Part shown: piece by piece, positions 36,743-45,869 of the stretch | How the letters are laid out: each line of letters starts with the position of its first letter | How positions within the stretch are numbered: position 1 is the stretch's first letter | Source: Campylobacter showae | Lineage (GTDB): Bacteria; Campylobacterota; Campylobacteria; Campylobacterales; Campylobacteraceae | Length of the DNA: 64,000 nucleotides | Direction: 5' to 3' | NCBI RefSeq assembly: GCF_004803815.1 | Contig: NZ_CP012544.1 | Coordinates: forward strand, 620,001 to 684,000 | Notes under the pieces: generated by a model | What the model was told of the DNA's origin: nothing | Database searches by the model: none | Seen by the model: only the letters and a program-made list of their open reading frames with translations | Position numbers and translations under genes: made by a program

Positions 36743-37269
36743 TTACCGAAAAAGTCGCCTGCGATCCTAAAAATATCATCTACGATCGAGCCGTCTTTGT
36801 TCTGATCTAAAAACTGCGTGAGCATCGACATCATAGAGCCGCTATCTGCAGAGTCTTGCAAATTTGATGCTTTGAGCTGATTGTTTAGCATGCCCGCGAT
36901 CATCGGCGCGATCATCGGTAGTAGAGTCTTGATAGAGTCTGCGCTGATGCCTAGCTGCGAGCCTACGTCGCTAGCTAGAGCCCTGCTGTTTTCTTTAGAG
37001 CCCGTTAGTACGCCTAGCAGCTCGTTGCCTTCGGCGACGCTGATGTTTTGCGGGGCGTTAGCCATCTCGCCAAGGTTTGAGCGGCGGATCATCTCGAGGA
37101 AATTTGACGAATCGGCGTCAGATTTAAAATTCTCGTTGGCTCTTTGCATGAAAATCGGCGCGACCTTAGAAATCACGGCCTCTACGTCGTTTGTGCTCAG
37201 TCCGCTTTTTTGCGACATCGCATCTAACATACCGCCGGAGTTGCCCAAAAGCAGCTTTAGTATATCCAT
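36736..37269 (-). CDS. DUF937 family protein
   Basis: 177 residues, cytoplasmic. Matches DUF937 (YidB-like in part): MDILKLLLGNSGGMLDAMSQKSGLS, ISKVAPIFMQRA, a second repeat LGISADSIKTLLPMIAPMIAGML, and the C-terminal FLDQNKDGSIVDDIFRIAG. Two helical repeats with Asp/Asn-rich turns. Function is unknown in the family. ATG follows AAAAAGGATAAAA. A terminator overlaps its stop. Confidence 0.85.
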   Translation of the reverse strand: MDILKLLLGNSGGMLDAMSQKSGLSTNDVEAVISKVAPIFMQRANENFKSDADSSNFLEMIRRSNLGEMANAPQNISVAEGNELLGVLTGSKENSRALASDVGSQLGISADSIKTLLPMIAPMIAGMLNNQLKASNLQDSADSGSMMSMLTQFLDQNKDGSIVDDIFRIAGDFFGKK

Positions 37270-37347
37270 TTTTATCCTTTTTTGATTAAATTTTTACCGC
37301 CGCTTGTTTGGGTTTAACGAGGTGGCGGCCGACAAGCCGAGGGGGGC

Positions 37348-37866
37348 TTATTTGTAGTTTTTGATCGCCGCGTCCAGGATCTCTTTTGCGGCGTTTGCAT
37401 CTTTAAATTCTTTAACCTTGACCCATTTGTTAGGCTCTAAAATTTTATAAGTTTCAAAGAAATTTTTAATCTTATTTAGCGTGGCCTCAGGTAGGTCTTT
37501 GTAGCTTTTGATCGCGTCAAATCGCGGATCGATCTTGGTAACCGGTACGGCTAGTAGTTTCTCGTCCATGCCTGCTTCATCCTCCATCACGAGCACGCCG
37601 ATGAGGCGGCACGGGATCACGCTACCTGCTTGCAGAGGGTATTCGTTTAGCACCAAGATATCGGCAGGATCGCCGTCTGCTGCGAGCGTGTTTGGCACGA
37701 AGCCGTAGTTTGCCGGGTAGAACATCGCCGAGTAGAGCACGCGATCGACTACGACCGCGCCGCTATCTTTGTCGATTTCGTATTTGATGTTCGAGCCGTA
37801 CGGGATCTCGATCACGGCGTTGATTTTGTCCGGGTTTGAACCTGCTTTGATTTTTGAAACGTCCAT
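37348..37866 (-). CDS. ppa: Inorganic pyrophosphatase
   Basis: 172 residues, soluble family I enzyme. Hydrolyses PPi to drive biosynthesis. Active-site residues in YPANYGFVPNTL (about 51-62), GDPADILVL with the key aspartates, MEDEAGMDEK, and KNFFETYK. ATG after AAAGGATTAAA. A near-consensus -10 (37949-37954) gives a leader of about 75 bases that contains a perfect hairpin (37888-37924). Same order ppa-adk-aspS as C. jejuni, with the BOF gene inserted. Confidence 0.96.
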   Translation of the reverse strand: MDVSKIKAGSNPDKINAVIEIPYGSNIKYEIDKDSGAVVVDRVLYSAMFYPANYGFVPNTLAADGDPADILVLNEYPLQAGSVIPCRLIGVLVMEDEAGMDEKLLAVPVTKIDPRFDAIKSYKDLPEATLNKIKNFFETYKILEPNKWVKVKEFKDANAAKEILDAAIKNYK

Positions 37867-37887
37867 TTTAATCCTTTGTAAAGCTCC

Positions 37888-37924
37888 TATCTCGCGGCGT
37901 TTTGTAGCAAAACGCTTTGAGATA
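37888..37924 (-). promoter_or_regulatory. Hairpin in the ppa mRNA leader
   Basis: TATCTC (37888-37893) pairs with GAGATA (37919-37924), and GCGTTTTG (37897-37904) with CAAAACGC (37908-37915) around a TAG loop. Sits between the -10 and the ribosome site of ppa. No T-run. Confidence 0.55.
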
Positions 37925-37948
37925 CTTGCCTTGAAATTTGAGTAAGAG

Positions 37949-37954
37949 ATTATA
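37949..37954 (-). promoter_or_regulatory. -10 box of ppa
   Basis: TTTTATATAATCTC on the minus strand with consensus TATAAT, 83 bases before the ATG of ppa. Confidence 0.6.
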
Positions 37955-38115
37955 TAAAATCTCGGCTAAATTTGGAGTAAAACGAGAATCGGGGCATGCT
38001 AAAATTTGACGGGCATTACGGCGGTAAATTTGATGCTAAAAAGTAAAATTTGTAAATTTTTTTTGGGGGGGACTAAAATTTGGGGGAAATTTTAAGGCGG
38101 CGAACCACCCTAAAA

Positions 38116-38499
38116 TTATTTGATTATTTCGATACTTTTCACGTCGATAGAGGTTTTCATAAAGTCCTTATCGACCTCACCGTAGATGCGTACGGGCGTA
38201 TTTTCATCGACAGTTACGCCTCTCCAGTCCTTGTGGTCGATCTCGACTTCGATGGTGTCACCGTTTTTATCGACGAATTGGTAGTGCTCAGGGCGAAACT
38301 CGGAGACGATCTTGCCCTCAAGCACGACGCGAGCGTCATCCGGTAGCGCTAGGGCTTGTTTTACCGTGCTTGCACTCATGGCGCCCTTGCCGACGAAGCC
38401 GCCTTGATTTGCTGCGCTTTGCACGTTTGAGCTTGTAAACCCACCTGCTGCAAACATCGCACTAGTAAGGGCTGCTGATAAAACTATTTTCTTAAACAT
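38116..38499 (-). CDS. Periplasmic BOF-fold stress protein (YgiW/NirD family)
   Basis: 127 residues with a signal peptide (1-22). The family pattern GGFVGKGAMSASTVKQAL, DARVVLEGKIV, YQFVDKNGDTIEVEID, and VRIYGEVDKDFMKTSIDVKSIEI defines the bacterial OB-fold (BOF) group. E. coli YgiW and YdeI proteins act in oxidative or antimicrobial stress tolerance in the periplasm. ATG after AAAGGATACATA. The 249 bases downstream carry a T8-G7 tract (38057-38071) and the ppa promoter. Confidence 0.87.
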   Translation of the reverse strand: MFKKIVLSAALTSAMFAAGGFTSSNVQSAANQGGFVGKGAMSASTVKQALALPDDARVVLEGKIVSEFRPEHYQFVDKNGDTIEVEIDHKDWRGVTVDENTPVRIYGEVDKDFMKTSIDVKSIEIIK

Positions 38500-38636
38500 T
38501 ATGTATCCTTTAAAATTTGATGTGATTTTTGTGAAATCATAGTGCGGATTTTAATGATATTTCGTGAATTATTTGTTAATTTGTATTTATGGGAAGCTTA
38601 AATTTAGAGCCTGGTTTGAGGCTCTAAATTTAATGT

Positions 38637-39203
38637 TTATAGGCTATTTACGAGAGCTTTGACGTCGGCCACGATAGGCTCGATCGCACGCTCGCCGTTT
38701 ACGACGTGAAGTAGGCCTTTTTCTTTGTAAAATTTACGTATCGCCTCGATCGGCTCCAAATAAACCTTCATGCGGTTGTTGAAAACCTCGTTGTTGTCGT
38801 CGGCTCCGCGCGCTCGTCCTAGTACTCTCTCGCGTGCAACGGCTTCGCTAACGTCCACTTCGATCACGCCTTTTAACGCGATCTCGTTTTGCGCGGCTAG
38901 CACCTTATCTAGCTCGGTCATCTGCTCGACGCTACGCGGATAGCCGTCGATGATGACGTTTGATTTTTCCGAGCTTTTGATCGCTGAGACGATCGCGTTT
39001 ACGACGACGTCAAGCGGGACCAGGTTGCCTTTTGAGATGAAACCGTCGATTAGCTTGCCTAGCTCTGAGCCGCTAGCAACCTCTGCGCGTAGCAGATCGC
39101 CCGTTGAGAAGTGCGCAAATTTAGCATCTTCTTGCGCGATTAGAGATGCGTCGGTGGTTTTGCCGGAGCCTGGAGCGCCGATGATTAAAAATAGTTTTTT
39201 CAT
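38637..39203 (-). CDS. adk: Adenylate kinase
   Basis: 188 residues, the short form without a zinc/LID insertion, as in other Campylobacter. Interconverts ATP, AMP and ADP. P-loop [11 protein letters not shown] at 8-18, [30 protein letters not shown], and [16 protein letters not shown] with the LID arginines. ATG after AAAGGAAATTTT. Its 5' region carries a structured repeat element rather than a plain promoter. Confidence 0.95.
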   Translation of the reverse strand: MKKLFLIIGAPGSGKTTDASLIAQEDAKFAHFSTGDLLRAEVASGSELGKLIDGFISKGNLVPLDVVVNAIVSAIKSSEKSNVIIDGYPRSVEQMTELDKVLAAQNEIALKGVIEVDVSEAVARERVLGRARGADDNNEVFNNRMKVYLEPIEAIRKFYKEKGLLHVVNGERAIEPIVADVKALVNSL

Positions 39204-39219
39204 AAAATTTCCTTTAAAA

Positions 39220-39365
39220 CGGCTTGTCTTTTTCTACTTATACTTTACTTCGTTGAATTTTAATTTTTAAGCTCGATGGACTATATGTTCTATCTACGCT
39301 TAAAAATTAAAATCCGCCTCGTCTAAGTGAAAAATACTTCGCCTACATTTTTACTATTAAATTTC
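39220..39365 (+). repeat. Structured repeat element, copy A (upstream of adk)
   Basis: Begins CGGCTTGTCTTTT at 39220, then a perfect 16-bp stem (39257-39272 with 39298-39313) around a 25-base loop TCGATGG..CTATATG..TATCTAC that can itself pair. Then CCGCCTCGTCTAAG and ACTTCGCCT (39336-39344). The same plan recurs at 63824 (copy B) and inverted at 39366 (copy C). In adk orientation it ends just before the ribosome site. Confidence 0.65.
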
Positions 39366-39490
39366 AAAGCGAAAGTATCGCCAAGCTAGACTAGGCGGTT
39401 TTAAAATTTAAGCGTGCGCTAGGCATATAGCGTGCGGAGCGCCAAATTTTAAAACCAACGACGTATAGCGCGGCGAGACGACGCTTTATA
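39366..39490 (-). repeat. Structured repeat element, copy C, inverted (downstream of aspS)
   Basis: A 12-bp perfect stem (39398-39409 with 39444-39455) and, on the minus strand, the loop core GCTATATGCCT found in copy B. Its flank CCGCCTAGTCTAGC and GATACTTTCGC mirrors that of copy A, so A and C face each other and fill most of the 289-bp adk-aspS gap. Confidence 0.55.
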
Positions 39491-39492
39491 GT

Positions 39493-41244
39493 TTATTTTT
39501 CTTTTTCTCGCAGCCTTAGCCCTAACTCCCTCAACTGCTCGCCGCTAGCTTCGCTTGGCGCTTTCGTTAGCGGGCACTGAGCGCGCTGAGTTTTAGGGAA
39601 TGCGATGACGTCGCGGATCGAGCTGGTTTTATTTACCAGCATATTTAGCCTGTCAAAGCCGATCGCGATACCGCCGTGCGGAGGCGCGCCAAAGCTTAAC
39701 GCATCGAGCAAGAAGCCGAATTTCTCGCGCTGTTCGGCCTCGTCGATGCCAAGTAGCTTAAATACCTTTTGCTGAACATCGTTTTTGTGGATCCTCACGC
39801 TACCGCCGCCAAGCTCATAGCCGTTAAGCACGACGTCGTGAGCGACCGATAGGATGTCCTCGAGATCGGGTTCATCGATGTTTTTAGGCATGGTAAACGG
39901 ATGGTGCATAGCCGAGTAGCTGCCGTCGTCGTTTTGCTCAAACATCGGAAAGTCGAGCACCCACAAAAACTCCATTTTGTTTTGGTCGATGATGCCCATT
40001 TGCTCGGCGAGGAAAATCCTAAATCGACCCATATAGTCAAGTACGACTTTTTTCTTGCCGGCGCCGAAAAATACGACGTCGCCGACTTTTAGCTCGCAGC
40101 GCTCTACGATCTCGTCAAGATCGCTTTGCTCGAAAAATTTGCAAAGCGGTCCTTTTAGTCCGTCCTCTTTCATCTGGAAGTAGCCAAGGCCCTGAGCGCC
40201 GAATTTGCGGACGAATTCCTCAAAGCGGTTCATCTCGCGTTTGCTAAAGATATTATCGCCGTTTGGCACTTTTAGCGCTTTGATGCGGTTTTTCTTAGGT
40301 TCGGTTGCGATTTTGCTAAATATTTCATTGCTAGAGCGCGCGAAAATGTCGATAACGTCGATCATCTTTAGATCGTAGCGCAGATCGGGCTTGTCGCTGC
40401 CGTAGGTCTCGGTCGCTTCTTTGTAGCTCATGCGGCGGAAAGGGATTTGTATATCGTATCCACATGCGGCAAAGACGTCTTTTAGCATGTTTTCAGCCAT
40501 ATTTAGGATGTCTTCTTGCCCGATGAAGCTCATCTCGATATCTATCTGCGTAAATTCAGGCTGTCTATCCGCGCGCAAGTCCTCGTCGCGGAAGCATTTT
40601 GCGATCTGGAAATATTTATCAAAGCCGGAACACATCAAAAGCTGTTTAAAAAGTTGCGGGCTTTGCGGCAGGGCGTAAAACTGACCCGGATATACGCGGC
40701 TAGGCACTAGATAGTCTCTTGCGCCTTCCGGCGTAGCGCGCGTTAAAATCGGCGTTTCAAACTCGATAAAGCCCATTTTATCTAGGCTGTTTCTAGCTGC
40801 AATCGCCGCTTTTGAGCGCATTTTAAAGATATTTTGAAGTTTCTCGTTTCTAAGGTCCAAAAATCTGTATTTTAGCCTGATGTCCTCGTTTACGCTCTCG
40901 TCGCCGATGACGAAAGGTAGCGTTTCGCTCGGGTTTTCGACGATCACTTCGTCTGCGACTACTTCGATCTCGCCCGTTTTTAGGCGCGGATTTACCAGGC
41001 CTTCGCCGCGAGCGCGGACCTTGCCTTTTATCCTTAGCACGTACTCGTCGCGAACGTGCGATGCGGCCTCGTGAGAGCTCTTGCTATCTGCCGGATCGCA
41101 GACGATCTGGATCAGTCCCGTGCGATCGCGCAGGTCCAAAAATATAACGCCGCCGTGGTCGCGGTAGGTATTTACCCAGCCGCAAAGCGTAACTTCTTTG
41201 CCTATGTCGGCACTGCTTAAATCAGTGCAGTAATGGCTACGCAT
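39493..41244 (-). CDS. aspS: Aspartyl-tRNA synthetase
   Basis: 583 residues. Start taken at 41244 ([10 protein letters not shown]) because AAAAGGAG lies six bases upstream and an upstream in-frame ATG (41277) overlaps the -10 box, so it could not be transcribed. N-terminal OB anticodon domain (about 1-105, [16 protein letters not shown]), class II catalytic core with [13 protein letters not shown], and the GAD insertion. Then [11 protein letters not shown] and motif 3 [12 protein letters not shown]. In this group the enzyme is usually non-discriminating, charging Asp and Asn tRNAs; that is inference here. Confidence 0.96.
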   Translation of the reverse strand: MRSHYCTDLSSADIGKEVTLCGWVNTYRDHGGVIFLDLRDRTGLIQIVCDPADSKSSHEAASHVRDEYVLRIKGKVRARGEGLVNPRLKTGEIEVVADEVIVENPSETLPFVIGDESVNEDIRLKYRFLDLRNEKLQNIFKMRSKAAIAARNSLDKMGFIEFETPILTRATPEGARDYLVPSRVYPGQFYALPQSPQLFKQLLMCSGFDKYFQIAKCFRDEDLRADRQPEFTQIDIEMSFIGQEDILNMAENMLKDVFAACGYDIQIPFRRMSYKEATETYGSDKPDLRYDLKMIDVIDIFARSSNEIFSKIATEPKKNRIKALKVPNGDNIFSKREMNRFEEFVRKFGAQGLGYFQMKEDGLKGPLCKFFEQSDLDEIVERCELKVGDVVFFGAGKKKVVLDYMGRFRIFLAEQMGIIDQNKMEFLWVLDFPMFEQNDDGSYSAMHHPFTMPKNIDEPDLEDILSVAHDVVLNGYELGGGSVRIHKNDVQQKVFKLLGIDEAEQREKFGFLLDALSFGAPPHGGIAIGFDRLNMLVNKTSSIRDVIAFPKTQRAQCPLTKAPSEASGEQLRELGLRLREKEK

Positions 41245-41275
41245 TTTCACTCCTTTTGCTGTTTTTAACGCGCCC

Positions 41276-41281
41276 ATTATA
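41276..41281 (-). promoter_or_regulatory. -10 box of aspS
   Basis: CTAGTATAATGGG on the minus strand, consensus TATAAT, 31 bases before the ATG at 41244. Back to back with the nadK promoter. Confidence 0.6.
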
Positions 41282-41324
41282 CTAGAAATTTGCTTTTTCC
41301 CAGCTTTTTTAAAATAAAATGTGA

Positions 41325-41330
41325 TAAAAT
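41325..41330 (+). promoter_or_regulatory. -10 box of nadK, close to the start codon
   Basis: GTGATAAAATCC; TAAAAT ends seven bases before the ATG at 41338, so transcription would begin at or next to the start codon. No ribosome site is present. Confidence 0.45.
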
Positions 41331-41337
41331 CCGCTCT

Positions 41338-42231
41338 ATGAAAAAAGAGAATTTATTACTTCCGGCTAAGGTAAAAAAAGTCGGCCTAGTCGCAAAAATC
41401 AATGCAAATTTGGTAAAAAACGCGCGAATCTTGCGCGAGATTTTAGCTAGGTACGGCGTTCAAATTTTGTTTGAAAACGCGCTCGCTAAACATCTAAATT
41501 TAAAAGAGAGCTCAAATTTGCAAGGATTTGAGGTGCGCGAGCTGGCGCAGGAGTGCGATTTTTTGATCTCGCTCGGAGGCGACGGCACGATCATCTCGCT
41601 TTGTAGAAACGCGGCCGAGATTTCGCCCTTCGTGCTAGGCATACACGCGGGTAGGCTAGGATTTTTGACCGATATCACGATGAATGAATGCGAGAAATTT
41701 TTTGCCGAGTTTTTCGAGGGCAAATTTGAGGTCGAGACCCCTTTTATGCTTGACGTTTTTTTGCACAAAAAAAGCGGGGAAATTTTACGCAAAATCGCAT
41801 TTAACGACGCGGTAATCGTGGGCGAAAAGGTTGGCTCCATGACGCACGTGGAGGCTTTTTGGAACGAAAAATACTTTAACGCGTATTTTGGCGACGGCGT
41901 CATCGTCTCTACGCCCGTGGGTTCAACCGGATACAATATGAGCGCGGGCGGAGCGATAACCTATCCTTTGAGCGAGGTGTTTTTGGTGACGCCCGTTTGT
42001 TCGCATTCGCTAACTCAACGTCCGGTTGTGCTTCCGCGCGGATTTGAGATCAAATTTAAAACCGCAAGTGCGGCGGTATTGGTTATCGATGGGCAGGATA
42101 GGTATAAGATGAGCGAGCTTGAAGGCGTGAGCATGACGCTAAGCGCGAGCACGGCGCGGTTAATCCGCCACGTCGGGAGAGATTATTTTCAAATTTTAAA
42201 AGAAAAGCTACATTGGGGTTATAATGATTGA
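41338..42231 (+). CDS. nadK: NAD kinase
   Basis: 297 residues from the ATG at 41338. The frame is open from 41290 but those 16 codons overlap the promoter. Makes NADP from NAD. Motifs: [32 protein letters not shown], and [15 protein letters not shown]; the last binds the nicotinamide end. Probably leaderless. recN starts 8 bases before its end; order aspS/nadK/recN as in C. jejuni. Confidence 0.93.
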   Translation: MKKENLLLPAKVKKVGLVAKINANLVKNARILREILARYGVQILFENALAKHLNLKESSNLQGFEVRELAQECDFLISLGGDGTIISLCRNAAEISPFVLGIHAGRLGFLTDITMNECEKFFAEFFEGKFEVETPFMLDVFLHKKSGEILRKIAFNDAVIVGEKVGSMTHVEAFWNEKYFNAYFGDGVIVSTPVGSTGYNMSAGGAITYPLSEVFLVTPVCSHSLTQRPVVLPRGFEIKFKTASAAVLVIDGQDRYKMSELEGVSMTLSASTARLIRHVGRDYFQILKEKLHWGYND

Positions 42232-43747
42232 GCGGATTTTGATAAAGCAAAATTTGAGTTTTGAAAACGTCGAGTTAAATTTCGGGCGCGGACTTAGCGT
42301 ATTTACGGGCGTGAGCGGTGCGGGCAAATCGGTCCTGATGGGTTCGATCATGGCGGTTTTGGGGCTAAAGGACAGCGAAGCAAAGCTGATAGAGGCCGAC
42401 GTCTCGCATAAATTTAACCTTGAGGAATTCGGCCTTGAGAGCGAGGAGATAAATACCTTTAAGCTTTTTCGCGACAAAACGACGCGCTACTTTATAAACT
42501 CGCAAGCCGTTTCTAAAAAAAATCTAGCCAGCATCGCCAAAGAGCACGTCAAATACCTATCCGCAAAGGAAATAAACGAATTTGAAAACGATAGATTTTT
42601 AAATTTGCTGGATAGCTTGCAAGCGAAAAAAGACGCTAAATTTAACGAAATTTTGAGCGAATTTAGGCTCAAATTTGACGAATTTAGCCAAATTTCTCGC
42701 GAGCTAAAAAAAATAATCGACGAAGAAAAAAGAGTGGAGGAGCTAAAGGAATTTGCCTCTTTTGAAATCAATAAAATAGAAAGCGTAAGTCCGAAAATCG
42801 GCGAATTTGACGAGCTAATGGAGCTAAAAAAGCGCCTGAGTAAAAAGGATAAAATTTTAGAAGCGTGGAATAGGGCGGAGCAAATTTTTAATTTCGAGCA
42901 GGCTGTAGTAGACGCGCTAAACATCAGCGATATCGATAGCAGTTTTTTTGAGGAGGCGATGAACGAGCTACGAGTAGCGCGCGAAAATCTAAACATGGAC
43001 GAGCTAGAAGACGTAGATATCGAGGGCGTGCTAGACCGCATCGAGGCGATAAACTCGCTCGTGCGTCGCTATGGCGGCGAGGAGGAGGCGCTCCAGACAC
43101 TAAAAACGCGCAAAGCCGAGCTAGCAAGATACGAAAATATAAGCTTTGAAAAGAGCGAGCTGGAGCGTAAATTTAAGCAAAACGAAGCCGCGGTAAACGC
43201 GCTGGCGGATAAAATCGGCCAGGCTCGCGCGGCAAATTTAAAGGAGCTTGAAGCGCTCATAAATTCGTTTCTAAAAGAGCTTTATATGAGCGAGATTTCA
43301 TTAAAGATAAATAGCAAAACCCTGGACGCCGCTGGCAGGGACGAGGTAAATTTAAGCCTAAACGAGACGGCGCTAAAAAATCTAAGCTCGGGCGAGCTAA
43401 ACCGATTAAGGCTAGCTTTTATAGCGAGCGAAAGCAAGATCACCGGAGGCGGCGAGGGCGTCATAATCCTAGATGAAATAGATGCGAATCTAAGCGGAAA
43501 AGAGGCGATGAGTATCGCAAACGTGCTGCTAAATTTGGCCAAATTTTATCAAATTTTTGCTATCTCGCATCAGCCGCAGCTAAGCTCTAAGGCCGATTCG
43601 CATTTTCTAGTCGAAAAGCGCGGCGAAACCTCGAACGTAAGGGAGCTAAAAAACGAGGAGCGCGTGAGCGAACTAGCCAGAATGATAAGCGGCGAACGCA
43701 TTACCGATGAAGCGTTAAATTTCGCCCGTCAGCTTTTGGTTGTTTAA
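42224..43747 (+). CDS. recN: DNA repair protein RecN
   Basis: 507 residues, SMC-like ATPase for double-strand break repair. Walker A in [12 protein letters not shown] (about 29-40), long coiled-coil arms (about 130-330), then signature [13 protein letters not shown], Walker [15 protein letters not shown], and a closing [20 protein letters not shown]. Slightly shorter than the 550 of E. coli, as usual for this group. Overlaps nadK by 8 bases. Confidence 0.94.
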   Translation: MIERILIKQNLSFENVELNFGRGLSVFTGVSGAGKSVLMGSIMAVLGLKDSEAKLIEADVSHKFNLEEFGLESEEINTFKLFRDKTTRYFINSQAVSKKNLASIAKEHVKYLSAKEINEFENDRFLNLLDSLQAKKDAKFNEILSEFRLKFDEFSQISRELKKIIDEEKRVEELKEFASFEINKIESVSPKIGEFDELMELKKRLSKKDKILEAWNRAEQIFNFEQAVVDALNISDIDSSFFEEAMNELRVARENLNMDELEDVDIEGVLDRIEAINSLVRRYGGEEEALQTLKTRKAELARYENISFEKSELERKFKQNEAAVNALADKIGQARAANLKELEALINSFLKELYMSEISLKINSKTLDAAGRDEVNLSLNETALKNLSSGELNRLRLAFIASESKITGGGEGVIILDEIDANLSGKEAMSIANVLLNLAKFYQIFAISHQPQLSSKADSHFLVEKRGETSNVRELKNEERVSELARMISGERITDEALNFARQLLVV

Positions 43748-43787
43748 GTTTGGCTTAAAATTTAGGTTGAAAAAAGAAAAGTAATGG

Positions 43788-43793
43788 TATATT
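43788..43793 (+). promoter_or_regulatory. -10 box upstream of cbrR
   Basis: ATGGTATATTCTC, 26 bases before the ATG at 43819. Confidence 0.5.
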
Positions 43794-43818
43794 CTCGAAA
43801 ATTTTTAAATGGGTGTTT

Positions 43819-45072
43819 ATGGAAAAAAGTAAAATTTTAATAGTAGAAGACAACAAAGCCTTAGCAAAGCTAATCGCTAAAAAGATGGAAGATAATACTG
43901 AAATGCAAGTGGACGTCGCTCACAGCTTAGCCGAAGCGCAGGCGTTTCTTACGAAGGCTAAGGATTATTTTATAACTTTGCTCGATTTAAATTTGCCCGA
44001 TGCTCCAAACGGCGAAGTGGTCGATTTCGTAGCGTCTAAGGGCTTACCGATTATAGTTTTAACGGGCAGTATGGACGATAAGACCAGAGAGACTTTTATG
44101 GACAAGGACATCGTGGACTACGTCTATAAGGGAAATATGAGCGACGTAAATTATATATTTCATATGATAGATAGGCTAAAAAACAACAAGCAGTATAAAG
44201 TCATGGTAGTAGAAGACGTAATGCAGACTAGAAACGACGTAAAAAAAATATTGCAAAATTTGCAGTTTCAAGTATTTACGGCGGCTCACGGCGAAGAGGC
44301 GATGAATTATTTTGCCGATAATCCAGATATAAAACTCGTGGTTTCTGATTACGGTATGCCGGTAAAAGACGGTTTGGAGGTTTTAAAAGAGCTAAGGGAG
44401 CAAAAAGATAAAAACGAACTAGGCGTTATAATGATGACTAGCGCGAACGAAAACGTTAGCGGCGCGGTATTTTTGAAAAACGGAGCTAATGATTTTATCG
44501 CTAAGCCGTTTTTAAAAGAAGAGCTTATTTGCCGCGTAAATAATACTATAGAAAATATGGAAAATATTAATAAAATCGCAAATTTCGCCAATAAAGATTT
44601 TCTAACCGGATTATTTAATAGAAGGTATTTTTACGACGATATGCAAGGATACTTGGCAAGTTTGGAAGAAAATCCTATGCCTTACGCCGTAGCCGTGATC
44701 GATGTAGACGGGCTTAAAAATATTAACGATAAATACGGACAAGATAGCGGCGATAAAATTTTAAAACTACTGGCTAAAAAATTAATCGACGACACCAAAA
44801 GCAGCGATATAGCGGCTAGATTCGGCGGCGGAGAATTTTGCGTTTTATTAAAAAACGTATCGCAAGAAGACGCGGTTAAATTTTTCGTCGGATTAAGAGC
44901 CGCAATAGCAGCCAATCCGGTAAATATAAAAAACGAATCGGTTAAAATTTCGGTTTCCATAGGCGTTACTTTCGGTAAAAGCGATTATAACGTCGACGAG
45001 ATTTTGGATCTTGCCGATGAGGCTCTTTACAGAGCTAAACAAAACGGGCGAAATAGGGTAGAAATAGCCTGA
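43819..45072 (+). CDS. cbrR: Tandem-receiver GGDEF-type response regulator (CbrR-like)
   Basis: 417 residues from the ATG at 43819; a GTG two codons earlier is also possible. Two receiver domains, REC1 (about 4-120; LIVEDN start, phospho-Asp in TLLDLNLPD) and REC2 (about 130-250; MVVEDVMQ, Asp in VVSDYGMPVKDG, then TSANENVSG and KPF). Then a GGDEF domain (about 265-417, DFLTGLFNRRYFYDD). Its active-site loop reads GGGEF instead of GGDEF, which may lower or abolish diguanylate cyclase activity. C. jejuni CbrR, in the same position, controls bile (deoxycholate) resistance. Confidence 0.88.
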   Translation: MEKSKILIVEDNKALAKLIAKKMEDNTEMQVDVAHSLAEAQAFLTKAKDYFITLLDLNLPDAPNGEVVDFVASKGLPIIVLTGSMDDKTRETFMDKDIVDYVYKGNMSDVNYIFHMIDRLKNNKQYKVMVVEDVMQTRNDVKKILQNLQFQVFTAAHGEEAMNYFADNPDIKLVVSDYGMPVKDGLEVLKELREQKDKNELGVIMMTSANENVSGAVFLKNGANDFIAKPFLKEELICRVNNTIENMENINKIANFANKDFLTGLFNRRYFYDDMQGYLASLEENPMPYAVAVIDVDGLKNINDKYGQDSGDKILKLLAKKLIDDTKSSDIAARFGGGEFCVLLKNVSQEDAVKFFVGLRAAIAANPVNIKNESVKISVSIGVTFGKSDYNVDEILDLADEALYRAKQNGRNRVEIA

Positions 45073-45857
45073 TGATAATAGACACTCACTGTCATTTGGA
45101 CGATGAAAGCTTTGATAACGATCTAGTAAAAGTTATCGCAAATGCCCATGAAAACGGTGTCGGCGGAGTGCTAATACCGGGTGCTGATATTAATGATTTA
45201 CCAAAAGCGGCTAAAATAACCCGCGAATTTGAAAATGTATTTTTTGCCGTCGGGGTTCATCCGTATGATAAGGATGGATTTGACAAGGGTGCGCTTTATA
45301 AATTTGCAAAAGACGAAAAGTGCATTGCCGTGGGCGAGTGCGGGCTTGATTACTTCCGCTTGCCTAAGGACGAAAATGAAAAAGAGCTTGAAAAAGCAGA
45401 ACAAAAGCGCGTGTTTAGAGCGCAGCTTGATATGGCGGTAGAGCTAAATTTGCCGGTCATTTTGCATATTAGAGATGCAAACGAAGATAGTTTTAATATC
45501 TTAAAAGAGTATGCAAGCAGGCTTGTCGGAGCGGTTTTGCACTGCTATAACGCTTCGCCTTTGCTTCTAGAGCTTGCAAAAATGGGCGAGTTTTACTTTG
45601 GTATCGGCGGGGTTTTGACGTTTAAAAACGCAAAAAATTTGGCTCAAATTTTGCCCCAAATTCCGCGAGATAGGCTGCTACTTGAAACAGATGCGCCGTA
45701 TCTAACGCCCGAGCCTTTTAGGGGGCGCAGAAACGAGCCTGCATTTACGCGATTAGTTGCGACGAAGATGGCTGAGATTTTAAATTTAAAAGAAGAAGAG
45801 GTAATGGAAATAACAACGAAAAATGCAAAGAAAATCTTTACGAAATTTAACACGTAA
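45072..45857 (+). CDS. tatD: TatD family metal-dependent hydrolase
   Basis: 261 residues, TIM-barrel deoxyribonuclease family. Metal ligands: DTHCHLDD (2-9), the glutamate in VGECGLDYF, HIRDANEDS, HCYNAS, and the aspartate in LLETDAPYLTPEP. Roles proposed for the family are 3'-5' DNA trimming and D-aminoacyl-tRNA processing. Shares one base with the cbrR stop (TGATG). Confidence 0.93.
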   Translation: MIIDTHCHLDDESFDNDLVKVIANAHENGVGGVLIPGADINDLPKAAKITREFENVFFAVGVHPYDKDGFDKGALYKFAKDEKCIAVGECGLDYFRLPKDENEKELEKAEQKRVFRAQLDMAVELNLPVILHIRDANEDSFNILKEYASRLVGAVLHCYNASPLLLELAKMGEFYFGIGGVLTFKNAKNLAQILPQIPRDRLLLETDAPYLTPEPFRGRRNEPAFTRLVATKMAEILNLKEEEVMEITTKNAKKIFTKFNT

Positions 45858-45869
45858 TCAAGGAGAAAA

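Noticed and set aside
42487-43041. Long minus-strand frame inside recN
   Set aside because: Complement of the RecN coiled coil; Ser/Phe/Leu-rich.
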